From NCBI RefSeq assembly GCF_000731795.2, contig NZ_JGVK01000027.1, positions 40,515-104,514 on the forward strand: a DNA stretch of 64,000 nt. Reading direction: 5' to 3'. The DNA comes from Candidatus Photodesmus blepharonis. GTDB lineage: Bacteria > Pseudomonadota > Gammaproteobacteria > Enterobacterales > Vibrionaceae. Made by a program: the position numbers and the translations under genes. Below the pieces are notes generated by a model. That model was given only the letters and a program-made list of their open reading frames with translations, was not told the DNA's origin and searched no databases. Position 1 is the first letter of the stretch, and every line of letters starts with the position of its first letter. Positions 30,862 through 40,233 of the stretch are shown piece after piece.

Positions 30862-32126
30862 TGCAAAAACTACTTAATTGGGTGGAAAAACGGTTACCGG
30901 TGATGAACGCTTTTAGGAAGCATTTATCCGAATATCCAATGCCGAAAACGTTTAATTTTTGGTATTTTTTTGGTGCATTAGCAATGCTTGTTTTAGTTAA
31001 TCAAGTTCTTACAGGTATTTGGTTAACGATGAATTATGTGCCTTCTGCTGAGAGGGCTTTTGCTTCTGTTGAGTATATTATGCGTGATGTAGAATACGGT
31101 TGGTTATTGCGTTATATGCATTCGACAGGTGCGTCAGCATTTTTTATTGTGATTTATTTTCATATGTTTCGTGGTCTAATTTATGGCTCTTATCAAAAAC
31201 CGCGTGAATTGTTATGGTTGTTCGGGATGTTGATATTTGTGGTTTTAATGTCCGAGGCATTTATGGGTTATTTATTACCTTGGGGGCAAATGTCTTATTG
31301 GGGAGCGCAGGTTATCATTTCTCTATTTGGCGCTATTCCAATTATTGGTGATGAATTAGCATTGTGGATACGTGGTGATTATGTTGTTTCTGGAGCAACA
31401 TTAAATCGTTTCTTTGCCCTTCATGTTATCGCACTACCTATTGTTCTATTATTGCTCGTTGTTTTGCATATTTTAGCATTACACGAAGTAGGTTCAAATA
31501 ATCCTGATGGTATTGATACTAAACTGCCCAAGGGTAGTATGGGTAAGGATTATATAACTCAGTTTAAGTTTCATGAAAGCTACACAAAAAAGTATGATAT
31601 CATCGACTCTATACCATTTCATCCTTATGGTATAGTTAAAGATATGGTCGGTGTATCTGTTTTTTTGTTTTTTTTCTGTTATATTCTGTTTTTCAATCCT
31701 GAGATGGAAGGTTATTTTCTTGAAGGATCTAATTTTGAGGCTATGAACCCTCTCAAAACACCAGAACACATTGCTCCCGTGTGGTATTTTACCCCATTTT
31801 ATGCAATTTTGCGGGCGGTCCCCGATAAGTTAGCAGGAGTTATTGCGATGGGGATGTCAATAATCATATTGTTTATATTGCCTTGGTTGGATCGCTGTAC
31901 AGTCCGTTCTTATCGTTATCGTAGTAGACTTCATCTTTTAAATTTAATCCAGTTTACCATCAGTTTCGTTTTTCTTGGTGCTTTAGGTGCATTGCCTGCA
32001 ACACCGAATCGTACCTTGTTAGCTCAAATTTTCAGTTTAGGTTACTTTATGTTTTTTGTTTTTTTGTTTTTCTATAGTAAAAATGAAGTAACTAAAGTTC
32101 TTCCAGAGAGAGTAAAATTTAAATGA
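30861..32126 (+). CDS. petB: Cytochrome b of the bc1 complex
   Basis: The 421-residue integral membrane protein has the usual series of hydrophobic helices and haem-ligand histidines (RYMHSTGAS and YFHMFRG in helix B; FALHVIALP and LHILALHEVG in helix D). The PVWYFTPFYAILR segment corresponds to the PEWY region of the quinol-oxidation site. It carries both b haems and both quinone sites. It overlaps petA by one base and petC by four (ATGA), showing translational coupling. The complex implies aerobic or cytochrome-c-dependent respiration. Confidence 0.97.
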   Translation: MQKLLNWVEKRLPVMNAFRKHLSEYPMPKTFNFWYFFGALAMLVLVNQVLTGIWLTMNYVPSAERAFASVEYIMRDVEYGWLLRYMHSTGASAFFIVIYFHMFRGLIYGSYQKPRELLWLFGMLIFVVLMSEAFMGYLLPWGQMSYWGAQVIISLFGAIPIIGDELALWIRGDYVVSGATLNRFFALHVIALPIVLLLLVVLHILALHEVGSNNPDGIDTKLPKGSMGKDYITQFKFHESYTKKYDIIDSIPFHPYGIVKDMVGVSVFLFFFCYILFFNPEMEGYFLEGSNFEAMNPLKTPEHIAPVWYFTPFYAILRAVPDKLAGVIAMGMSIIILFILPWLDRCTVRSYRYRSRLHLLNLIQFTISFVFLGALGALPATPNRTLLAQIFSLGYFMFFVFLFFYSKNEVTKVLPERVKFK

Positions 32127-32860
32127 AGAAATGGATTGTAATCCTATTTACAATGCTACCCTTTCTAGCACATTCAACTGCTGGAGTTTTACATTTAGAT
32201 AAAGCCAATAATGATTTATCCAGTCTTCCATCATTACAAAATGGTGTTAAGTTGTTTATGAATTATTGTTTTGGTTGCCACTCTACTCAGTATCAACGTT
32301 ATAAACGAGTTGCTAAGGATCTTGGTATTCCTATAGAATTGATGAAAGAAAATTTGATCTTTGATCCTGAAGCAAAAATAAGTGATTTAATGGAAAATGC
32401 AATCCCAAAGGATTCTGCAGCCAAATGGTTTGGTACTTCACCTCCAGATCTCACTCTTGTTGCTCGGGTGCGTGGTACAGATTGGTTATACACTTATTTG
32501 CGTTCTTTCTATTACGATCTCTCTCGTCCTTTTGGAGTAAATAATATTGTTTTTCCGAATGTTGGTATGCCACACATTCTAGAAGAATTACAAGGTATTC
32601 CTCAGCCTATTTACGCAACTGAAATGGTTGGTGATGAACAGGTTCAGGTAGTGGTTGGTGTTAAGTCTGATGGTACTGGTGAGTTGAATGAGGAGGAGTA
32701 TAATCAGGCTGTACTTGATCTAGTTAATTTTTTAGAATATTCATCTGATCCAATAAAATTGGAACGACATATACTCGGTTGGTGGGTAATGGCATTTTTG
32801 TCCTTGTTTACTATCGTTTTTGTATTACTGAAAAAAGAATATTGGCGTGACGTGTACTAA
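32123..32860 (+). CDS. petC: Cytochrome c1 of the bc1 complex
   Basis: The 245-residue protein has a signal peptide (about 1-20), a covalent haem motif CFGCH at 49-53 and a C-terminal membrane anchor (WVMAFLSLFTIVFVLL) followed by KKEYWRDVY. It receives electrons from the Rieske protein in the periplasm and passes them to a soluble or membrane cytochrome c. It is last in the petABC operon. Cytochrome c maturation genes would be required elsewhere in the genome. Confidence 0.96.
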   Translation: MKKWIVILFTMLPFLAHSTAGVLHLDKANNDLSSLPSLQNGVKLFMNYCFGCHSTQYQRYKRVAKDLGIPIELMKENLIFDPEAKISDLMENAIPKDSAAKWFGTSPPDLTLVARVRGTDWLYTYLRSFYYDLSRPFGVNNIVFPNVGMPHILEELQGIPQPIYATEMVGDEQVQVVVGVKSDGTGELNEEEYNQAVLDLVNFLEYSSDPIKLERHILGWWVMAFLSLFTIVFVLLKKEYWRDVY

Positions 32861-32942
32861 TCGTGTTATAATTGTACTTTGCACACGAATGAGAAGGTAG
32901 GTTAGAAGGCTATCCTTGTTCTGCTTCATTCTGGAGAACTTC

Positions 32943-33572
32943 ATGGTTGCGATTGCCAATAAACGTTCTGTAATGACTTTGTTTTCCGGATCATCCGATA
33001 TATACAGTCATCAGGTTCGTATTGTTTTGGCCGAAAAGGGTGTTAGTGTAGAAATTGAATTGGTTGATAAAGTGGATTTGCTTGTGGATTTAGTTAACTT
33101 TAATCCGTATAGAACGGTACCCATTCTCGTCGATCGCGAACTAGCGCTTTATGATTCAAAGATTATCATGGAATATTTAGATGAACGTTTCCCTCATCCT
33201 CCTTTGATGCCTGTTTATCCTGTAGCTCGTGCTAGTAGTCGTTTGATGATTTATCGTATTGAACGTAATTGGTACTCTTTATCTGAGCGGGTATTGAAAG
33301 GTAATGCAAAAGAGTCTGACAGGGCTCGTTGTAAGCTGTTCAATGATTTACTTGCTCTTTCTCCAATTTTTGCTGAGTATGAATACTTTATGAGCGAAGA
33401 GTTTAGCTTGATCGATTGTTATTTGGTTCCATTATTGTGGCGTCTTCCAGAGTTAGGAATTGAGTTAATTGGGAAAGGTTCGAAGGATCTTAAAGTTTAT
33501 ATGAATCGTGTTTTCAAGCGTGATTCTTTCTTAGCTTCATTGACAGAAGCTGAACAACATATAGCCCGTTGA
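32943..33572 (+). CDS. sspA: Stringent starvation protein A (SspA), GST-fold
   Basis: The 209-residue protein has the thioredoxin/GST N-terminal fold (VMTLFSGSSDIYSHQVRIVL) and the SspA segment ELALYDSKIIMEYLDERFPHPPL. It binds RNA polymerase and modulates promoter use during starvation and acid stress. The start at 32943 follows CTGGAG; an earlier ATG at 32916 would add nine residues. In relatives it is followed by sspB in one operon; here sspB is a pseudogene. Confidence 0.95.
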   Translation: MVAIANKRSVMTLFSGSSDIYSHQVRIVLAEKGVSVEIELVDKVDLLVDLVNFNPYRTVPILVDRELALYDSKIIMEYLDERFPHPPLMPVYPVARASSRLMIYRIERNWYSLSERVLKGNAKESDRARCKLFNDLLALSPIFAEYEYFMSEEFSLIDCYLVPLLWRLPELGIELIGKGSKDLKVYMNRVFKRDSFLASLTEAEQHIAR

Positions 33573-33590
33573 GTTTATAGTTTATCTACT

Positions 33591-33897
33591 ATGACAGCGC
33601 TGCATCCGTATATACTGCGTGCTTTCTACGGTTGGTTAATTGATAATGCTTTCACACCACATTTGCTCCGAGAACAGTCGGGAATTTGAACCTTGGCAAT
33701 GAAATAGTTACTTTTAATCAATTAATACTCGTTTTAGCGGTGGTTTGTACTCAGTGGTTCTTCTTTTTCGTTCTATTCAGGCCATCTACGCACGCGAAAA
33801 CGGAGTGGGTACAGTATTTGAATCTGGAAAAGTTTATATCCCTGATAATCTAGCCAATTTTTTCAAAGATGATTTAAACACAGTAGTAGGTGGTTAA
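33591..33897 (+). pseudogene. sspB: Decayed sspB (ClpXP adaptor for ssrA-tagged proteins)
   Basis: Three consecutive pieces in different frames align in order with SspB. They are MTALHPYILRAFYGWLID (33591 on; E. coli has SQLTPRRPYLLRAFYEWLLD), APRTVGNLNLGNEIVTFN (33665-33718), and NTRFSGG to IYARENGVGTVFE (33724-33897). About 20 codons are missing between pieces one and two, and a second frameshift lies near 33719-33723. The position directly after sspA is the ancestral one. SspB delivers ssrA-tagged peptides from stalled ribosomes to ClpXP. Confidence 0.92.
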
Positions 33898-33961
33898 ACA
33901 GATGAGCTACCTCATTGTGATAAGCTAAAATTAAATAAAGTTAGGTTTGGCCAATATTTAC

Positions 33962-34534
33962 TTATTTATCCAGATATTGAAAAGCTCTTATGACTCTTTT
34001 TACACCTGATACATTGCGTGCTATGTTTGCTGCCGTATCTGCAGTTTTCCGAGAAACGAAACCAAATAAAAATACTTCTTTATCTTCTGTCATGACTTTG
34101 GTGTCCATTCCGTTTAATTCAGCATTAATCAACAATGCTGCTTTTACCTTTAATGTAATCCAAGCGTCATGACCAACCTGCTTAATAGAAAAAAGAGGAT
34201 TCTTAATTTTAACCTGATTATGTATTTGGGTGATACCAGGTATTTTTTTTACTCGATTTTTAAAATCGTCCAATTTTTTTTGATTTTTAGCTTGTCCTAG
34301 TAAAACTACTGTACCATTGTACGAAACTCCTGTTACTCTTACTTGGCCTTTTAGCGATGCTTTATTGTTAAGTCCTGCAATTTCGAGTTTTATGTTGTTG
34401 TCCTTCCATATTTCTTTAATCGTTCGTGAATATATGGCATCTTGCGAGGTATTTATTGTAAATAAACTTGCGCAACCTAATAGCGATATAGTTAATGGGA
34501 TCAGTAAAAGGGTAAATTTGATAAATAATTTCAT
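33962..34534 (-). CDS. dolP: BON-domain outer-membrane lipoprotein DolP (YraP)
   Basis: The 190-residue protein has a lipoprotein signal with lipobox LLGC (Cys21) and two BON domains (about 48-113 and 123-190). DolP sits on the inner face of the outer membrane, binds anionic phospholipid and supports envelope integrity and BAM function. It follows diaA with a 2-base gap, the same diaA-dolP order as in E. coli and Vibrio. It ends convergently with the dead sspB. Confidence 0.93.
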   Translation of the reverse strand: MKLFIKFTLLLIPLTISLLGCASLFTINTSQDAIYSRTIKEIWKDNNIKLEIAGLNNKASLKGQVRVTGVSYNGTVVLLGQAKNQKKLDDFKNRVKKIPGITQIHNQVKIKNPLFSIKQVGHDAWITLKVKAALLINAELNGMDTKVMTEDKEVFLFGFVSRKTADTAANIARNVSGVKRVIRAFQYLDK

Positions 34535-34536
34535 AG

Positions 34537-35127
34537 TTAATTTTTGTGGGTTGGAAATAGTACTTGATCTATGAGATCACATAAGCAATGTAGAGTTACC
34601 ATATGAACTTCATGAATTCTAGATCTTCTATGAGATGGAACACGAATTTCGACATCATTTTCACCTAGTAGTCTTGCCATTTCACCACCATCTTTACCTG
34701 TTAAAGCGATAATTGTCATGTTTCTGGTCACTGCTGCTTCCATCACTTTTATAATATTTTTACTATTACCGCTAGTGGAAATAGCCAACAGAACATCACC
34801 AGTTTGACCAAGCGCGCGTACTTGTTTAGAGAAAATATCATGGTAGTGAGAATCATTAGCAACAGCGGTGATCGTTATGTTATCAGCTGTGAGTGCTATA
34901 GCTGGTAGGCTTGGACGTTCAGTCTCAAATCGATTTAAAAGGCATGCTACAAACTGTTGGGCGTTTGAAGAAGATCCGCCGTTGCCACAACATAATATTT
35001 TATTGCCGTTGAGCAAAGTTGCAACCATTGCTTGAGCTGCGTGAGTAATAAAGTTCGGCAAGGCTTCAGCTGCAGCAATTTGAATTTGGATACTTTCTGT
35101 AAAACTATCTTTAATGCTGCTTAGCAT
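34537..35127 (-). CDS. diaA: DnaA initiator-associating protein DiaA (SIS domain)
   Basis: The 196-residue protein is a SIS-fold homologue of phosphoheptose isomerase GmhA. It is called DiaA from its place between lpoA and dolP and from its length. Typical text includes [21 protein letters not shown] and [15 protein letters not shown]. DiaA binds DnaA and promotes orderly initiation at oriC. In relatives yraN lies between lpoA and diaA; only 134 bases remain here. A GmhA role cannot be fully excluded. Confidence 0.87.
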   Translation of the reverse strand: MLSSIKDSFTESIQIQIAAAEALPNFITHAAQAMVATLLNGNKILCCGNGGSSSNAQQFVACLLNRFETERPSLPAIALTADNITITAVANDSHYHDIFSKQVRALGQTGDVLLAISTSGNSKNIIKVMEAAVTRNMTIIALTGKDGGEMARLLGENDVEIRVPSHRRSRIHEVHMVTLHCLCDLIDQVLFPTHKN

Positions 35128-35261
35128 TGATTTTCCTTAAGTAGTTTATTCTATTTTCACACTCATTAAGTCTATAAAAGCCGATTATATCAGAACGGAA
35201 ATTATTTAAACAAATATTCAATGTTTTCAAATTTCCAAAGTAATGTTATTAATGAATGGTT

Positions 35262-37088
35262 TCACTTGTGTTCCAACGGTGAAAAAACGCCATGTTTACC
35301 CCAGCTAATTTTACGCTGTATTACACATTGATCGTCGATAGTTAGTAAGCCAGTCTTGCCATTGATTGAATACCCATCGATTAATTTCATTTTTGGTAGC
35401 TGTTTGATTAGCGTATACGCATCCATACCGAGTGCTTGTAAGCGTTTTTCTGCGTTAGAATTTTTCCACAACATTTCCATTTGGGTTTGTAATAGGATAT
35501 CTGGTTGTAGTAAAAATGGGATATCACTATATTCTATTCCAGTTAAATCTTCGTACTGTTTGCTACCATTATTGCTGTATGAGTTTGCAAATAACTTCGG
35601 TGGACGAGCATCTGGATTAATCGCAACTTCAATAAAGGGTTTAATCAGAGTAAGTTCGGAGTTGTTGGCTACGATATATATTGAATCAATGTCACGGTGG
35701 CTACGCGGTTGACTTTTAAGAGGTATCTGGATTATATGCTCTATCTGGATTATATTCTGCTTACTTGCTTCTAATCCAAATATTACATTGATATCTTGCT
35801 GTAGTTGATCTTTATCACCAAATAATCCTATTTTCACTTTATTATTATTGTATTTTTTCCATTCTGTAATAAAAGCTTCGATTATGCGTTTTCCAAGATG
35901 ACCTTGAGGCGCAAGAATAAGAGGATACTCGAAGCCTTGATCTAGCAAGTATTTAGCGGCCTGTGTGACTTCTTGCTCTGGTGATAGTGTCAGATAACAA
36001 GTACTTGTTTTATTAGTAAAATTATTAGGAATATTTAAGGCCAACACTTGAATATGCGGTTTTAGTTCAACTTGAATTTGTTCTAGCTTTTTGACGTTGT
36101 CCTTTGTTAAAGGACCAACGATAAAATCGATGTTTTCTTTAATCAAAGTTATTTTAAGTGTCTGCATAGAAGTTTTATAACTGTCAATAATTATCAATTT
36201 TGTATCTGTATCTTTTTTTTTGTCATTCATCATAGCAATTATGAAACCATTTCGAATAAGTTGGGCTTGCTTGATAAAAGGACCCGACAATGGAAGAAAT
36301 AATGCAATATTAATTGGTTGAGTTATTTCTATGCTCAAAATGTCGATAATAGCTTGTGGAGTGTGAAGCGCTGCTGGATGGTGAGGATTTCTTGTAAACC
36401 ATTGTTGTAGAGATTTTTTAAGTTTAGGAATATTATTCGATAGTTTTTTTGTGTACAAAGTAAGTTCAATCCAAGCATTTAAAATTTTTTCTTCAGGAGT
36501 AATATTTAGATTGGCGATTTCTTGTTTGTCGTATCGATTTAAGTAATTCCAAATCATTGTTGCGATTTTGTTTTGTTGCTCTATCGTTTCATATTGTGTC
36601 AGTTTAATTAATTCTTTAGCAGCGAAAAAATAATTGTGTTGTTCAGCATATAGTTTTGCTCTAATTTCGTGATATTTTTTCCACTGCTTGTTTGGTAATT
36701 TCCAATTTGGATGAAAATAAAGCTGAGATAATCCTGTTTCAGATTGTTTCATTGTCATGAACCATTTAGTTTTTATTAATTTCAATTCAGCTTTTTGGAC
36801 TTCAGATAGCGATTGTTTTATGATGTGATTGTTTAAATCTTGAGCTAAGTTTAAGTCTTGATGGTTGATGGCAGCTTTAAGGGCCATAATTAACCAATTA
36901 TTTTTTAGATCACCTTTACTGTAATATGATTCTATCAGGTACTCTTGTGCGGGTCCTAATGCATCAAGGGTGATATCTATGTTATTAGATATCAACGGTT
37001 TAGAGGAACAAGCAAGTAATGTTATTATAAGAGAAACGAGCGTTAGTGAATGTAGAAAACTAATTTTTTTATAATTTTTTATGACCAT
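35262..37088 (-). CDS. lpoA: Penicillin-binding protein activator LpoA
   Basis: The 608-residue lipoprotein has lipobox LLAC with Cys27, an N-terminal TPR-like helical domain and a C-terminal periplasmic-binding-protein-like domain (from about 255: INIALFLPLSGPF). It spans the periplasm from the outer membrane and stimulates the transpeptidase of PBP1a. It is divergent from rsmI with 62 bases between, as in E. coli and Vibrio. Confidence 0.93.
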   Translation of the reverse strand: MVIKNYKKISFLHSLTLVSLIITLLACSSKPLISNNIDITLDALGPAQEYLIESYYSKGDLKNNWLIMALKAAINHQDLNLAQDLNNHIIKQSLSEVQKAELKLIKTKWFMTMKQSETGLSQLYFHPNWKLPNKQWKKYHEIRAKLYAEQHNYFFAAKELIKLTQYETIEQQNKIATMIWNYLNRYDKQEIANLNITPEEKILNAWIELTLYTKKLSNNIPKLKKSLQQWFTRNPHHPAALHTPQAIIDILSIEITQPINIALFLPLSGPFIKQAQLIRNGFIIAMMNDKKKDTDTKLIIIDSYKTSMQTLKITLIKENIDFIVGPLTKDNVKKLEQIQVELKPHIQVLALNIPNNFTNKTSTCYLTLSPEQEVTQAAKYLLDQGFEYPLILAPQGHLGKRIIEAFITEWKKYNNNKVKIGLFGDKDQLQQDINVIFGLEASKQNIIQIEHIIQIPLKSQPRSHRDIDSIYIVANNSELTLIKPFIEVAINPDARPPKLFANSYSNNGSKQYEDLTGIEYSDIPFLLQPDILLQTQMEMLWKNSNAEKRLQALGMDAYTLIKQLPKMKLIDGYSINGKTGLLTIDDQCVIQRKISWGKHGVFSPLEHK

Positions 37089-37150
37089 AAATATTATTTT
37101 TAAAAAATGTAAGATTCTTCCGTATTAACTATTCAATTAATAGTAAACAA

Positions 37151-37999
37151 ATGTTGCTAAAAGAAACACCAATTCTCTACATAGTCCCTACTCCTATTGG
37201 AAACTTAGAGGACATTACGAAACGTGCTGTTAAAATCTTATCAAGCGTAGATCTTCTTGCTGTTGAAAATACTCGGCACTCAAGCAAGCTATTGTCTCAC
37301 TTTAGTATAAAAACTAAAACTTTCTCTTTGTGTGATCACAATGAACAACAAAAAGCACAAATTTTAATTGAACGATTATTAGAAGGAAAATCTATCGCGC
37401 TGGTTTCTAATGCTGGTACTCCATTAATTAGTGATCCTGGTTATCGTTTAGTCAGCAAATGTCGTCAGATAGGTATTAGGGTTGTACCATTGCCCGGTGC
37501 ATGTGCGGCGATTACAGCGTTAAGCGCATCAGGTCTTCCATCTGATAGATTTAGTTTTGAAGGATTTATACCCATAAAAAGAAAAAGTCGTAGAGATAAA
37601 TTTTTTCAAATAGCTAAGGTTAATCGTACTTGTATTTTTTATGAGTCACCACATCGTATCATTCAGTCTCTTGAAGATATGTTGGATATTTTAGGCTCAA
37701 AAAGAGAAGTAGTTTTAGCTCGCGAGTTAACAAAAATTTTTGAAACTATTCAAAGTATGCCTCTGGGTCAGCTGATTGAATGGATTAATAAGGATCTAAA
37801 TCAACAACGTGGTGAGATGGTATTGCTAATTCGCGGGTATTCTTCATCAAATGATTATTTAGGAAATGAAGCTATAAGGATACTAACTATTTTAAACCAA
37901 GAGTTACCATTGAAAAAAGCGGCGGCGATAGCTGCGAAAATTTGCGACTCAAAAAAAAATGCATTATATCAATGGGGATTAGAAAATTTAAAGAATTAG
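37151..37999 (+). CDS. rsmI: 16S rRNA 2'-O-ribose C1402 methyltransferase RsmI
   Basis: The 282-residue protein has the tetrapyrrole-methylase-type SAM fold: [15 protein letters not shown] at the N-terminus, then VENTRHS and [13 protein letters not shown]. It methylates the 2'-OH of C1402 in the ribosomal decoding centre together with RsmH. Its stop codon overlaps the parC stop by four bases on the opposite strand, so there is no room for separate terminators. The join with parC differs from the free-living Vibrio order. Confidence 0.95.
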   Translation: MLLKETPILYIVPTPIGNLEDITKRAVKILSSVDLLAVENTRHSSKLLSHFSIKTKTFSLCDHNEQQKAQILIERLLEGKSIALVSNAGTPLISDPGYRLVSKCRQIGIRVVPLPGACAAITALSASGLPSDRFSFEGFIPIKRKSRRDKFFQIAKVNRTCIFYESPHRIIQSLEDMLDILGSKREVVLARELTKIFETIQSMPLGQLIEWINKDLNQQRGEMVLLIRGYSSSNDYLGNEAIRILTILNQELPLKKAAAIAAKICDSKKNALYQWGLENLKN

Positions 38000-40233
38000 A
38001 GCAATTGCTGGTGTTTTTCAACAGAAATGATTTTCTGTAATTCTTTGGGTAGCAGTTTGCCTTTATTATCATTTTCCTCATGAAGATCTCTAATATCTTT
38101 AGGTTTTAGGACGAGTTTACGTTTTTCTGAATAAAGTGTGATTGATTCCCCTTGAGATAATACGATTAGATGAGAGATAAAATTACGGCATCCTTTTGAT
38201 GATTTGTTATTTGGAACCTTGATGATTTTATTTCCTTTGCCTTTAGATAATATTGGTAAAGATTTCGCTGATAGAAGTAATATTCTGCCTTGATTAGTTA
38301 TGGCTAAGATTTCATCAGAATCCAAGCTATTGATTTTGTTTGGAATTATCATTTTAGAATTTTTTGGTAAATAAACTAAAGTTTTTCCAGATCGATTTTT
38401 AGATAGAAAGTTTGTACCTTTACATATAAAAGCGTAGCCTGCATCGGATCCAACAAGCCAAAATTGTTCGTCTGTGCTCATGATTATTTGGCGTATTTTA
38501 GTGGGTGTATTGATGTTTAAACGACCGGTAATTGGTTCACCTTGGGTTCGTGCTGATGGTAAAGAGTTAGGTTCGAGAGAATAACTACGTCCATCATTAC
38601 TAAGGAAAATGATATGTTGATTGCTTTTGCCGTACGCGTGAGTAAAATAGCTATCACCTGATTTATATTTTAAACTTTTTGTATTTATATCGTGTCCTTT
38701 TGCATAACGAATCCAACCTTTTTCTGAAAGGATGACTGTAATTGGTTCAGTAGGTGCTAAATTAGTTAAAGTAGAAATTGTCCCTTTTACTGTACTTTGA
38801 ACAATAGGAGAACGTCGTTCATCACCATACTTTTCAATATCAACCTTAATTTCTCTCTTTATTAATGTATTTAATCGTTTTTCAGAAGCTAATAATTGCT
38901 TTAGTTTTTCGTGCTCTTTCCTAAATTTATCTTGTTCGTTACAAATTTTTTCTTCTTCTAGTTTAGCTAGGTGACGAAGTTTAGTATCGAGGATTGCATC
39001 AGCTTGAATGTTCGAAATTTCAAAACGTTTTGTTAGTATACCTTTTGGCCTGCTTTGTGTTCGGATGATTTCAATCACTTCATCTAGATTAAGGTAGACA
39101 ACTAGCAAACCTTCCAAGATATGCAATTTATTTAAGACATTGTTTAATCGATGCCGTAAACGCAAACGAACTGTTTTACGACGAAATTCAACCCATTCAG
39201 ATATTATCTGTATTAGACCTTTAACCTGAGGACGGTTATTTAAACCAATCATGTTTAAGTTAACGCGATAACTTTTTTCTAGGTCGGTTGAAGTAAATAA
39301 ATAATTCATTAGTTGATCGCAATTGATACGATTGGAACGAATGGCGATAACAATACGGGTAGGGTTTTCGTAGTTTGACTCATCACGCAGATCATCAATC
39401 ATTGATAGTTTTTTGGTACGCATTCGTTCAGCAATTTGCTCAAGCAATCTAGAAGAAGATACTTGATGAGGTAGAGAAGTAATAATTATCTCATTTTTTT
39501 CTTGATGCCAGACAGCACGTGCCTTGATACTACCACGACCAGTTCGATAAATTTTTTCAATATCAAACTTTGAAGAAATAATCTCTGCCTTTGTCGGATA
39601 ATCTGGACCTTTGATGTGTTTCATAACATCTGATAGTCCTAATCTAGGATTATCAATAAGAGCAATAGTTGCTTTAGCAATTTCGTGTACATTATGAGAT
39701 GGAATATCCGTAGTCATACCTACAGCGATTCCAGTTGCACCATTTAACAAGATATTAGGGAGGCGCGCTGGAAGTATCCTCGGTTCTTTCATGGTACCAT
39801 CGAAGTTAGCTTCCCATTCAACAGTGCCTTGATGTAATTCATCTAGCAAAACTTTAGAAAATCTTGATGATTTTGCTTCAGTATAGCGCATTGCTGCAAA
39901 AGATTTTGGGTTGTCTGCTGCTCCCCAGTTTCCTTGACCATCGATGAGTGGATAACGATAAGAAAAGGGTTGAGCCATAAGTACCATTGCTTCATAACAG
40001 GCCAAGTCACTGTGAGGATGATATTTGCCTAATACATCACCAACAGTACGAGCAGACTTCTTATACTTCGATTCTGATGAAAGACCTAGTTCTGACATTG
40101 CGTAAATGATACGTCGTTGAACTGGTTTTAAGCCATCGCCAATATGTGGTAAGGCACGATCCATAATTACGTACATGGAATAGTTTAAGTAAGCCTCTTC
40201 AGCAAATTTATGCATTGGAAGTTTTTCAGACAT
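37996..40233 (-). CDS. parC: DNA topoisomerase IV subunit A
   Basis: The 745-residue protein cuts and rejoins DNA to decatenate daughter chromosomes with ParE. The catalytic tyrosine is in FAAMRYTE. It lacks a GyrA-box, as expected of ParC. In the quinolone-resistance region it reads [12 protein letters not shown] where E. coli has HPHGDSACYEAM. The changes are equivalent to Gly78Ser and Ser80Leu in E. coli numbering (residues 75 and 77 here; codons 40009-40011 and 40003-40005). It abuts parE with no gap and follows it in one transcript. Confidence 0.96.
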   Translation of the reverse strand: MSEKLPMHKFAEEAYLNYSMYVIMDRALPHIGDGLKPVQRRIIYAMSELGLSSESKYKKSARTVGDVLGKYHPHSDLACYEAMVLMAQPFSYRYPLIDGQGNWGAADNPKSFAAMRYTEAKSSRFSKVLLDELHQGTVEWEANFDGTMKEPRILPARLPNILLNGATGIAVGMTTDIPSHNVHEIAKATIALIDNPRLGLSDVMKHIKGPDYPTKAEIISSKFDIEKIYRTGRGSIKARAVWHQEKNEIIITSLPHQVSSSRLLEQIAERMRTKKLSMIDDLRDESNYENPTRIVIAIRSNRINCDQLMNYLFTSTDLEKSYRVNLNMIGLNNRPQVKGLIQIISEWVEFRRKTVRLRLRHRLNNVLNKLHILEGLLVVYLNLDEVIEIIRTQSRPKGILTKRFEISNIQADAILDTKLRHLAKLEEEKICNEQDKFRKEHEKLKQLLASEKRLNTLIKREIKVDIEKYGDERRSPIVQSTVKGTISTLTNLAPTEPITVILSEKGWIRYAKGHDINTKSLKYKSGDSYFTHAYGKSNQHIIFLSNDGRSYSLEPNSLPSARTQGEPITGRLNINTPTKIRQIIMSTDEQFWLVGSDAGYAFICKGTNFLSKNRSGKTLVYLPKNSKMIIPNKINSLDSDEILAITNQGRILLLSAKSLPILSKGKGNKIIKVPNNKSSKGCRNFISHLIVLSQGESITLYSEKRKLVLKPKDIRDLHEENDNKGKLLPKELQKIISVEKHQQLL

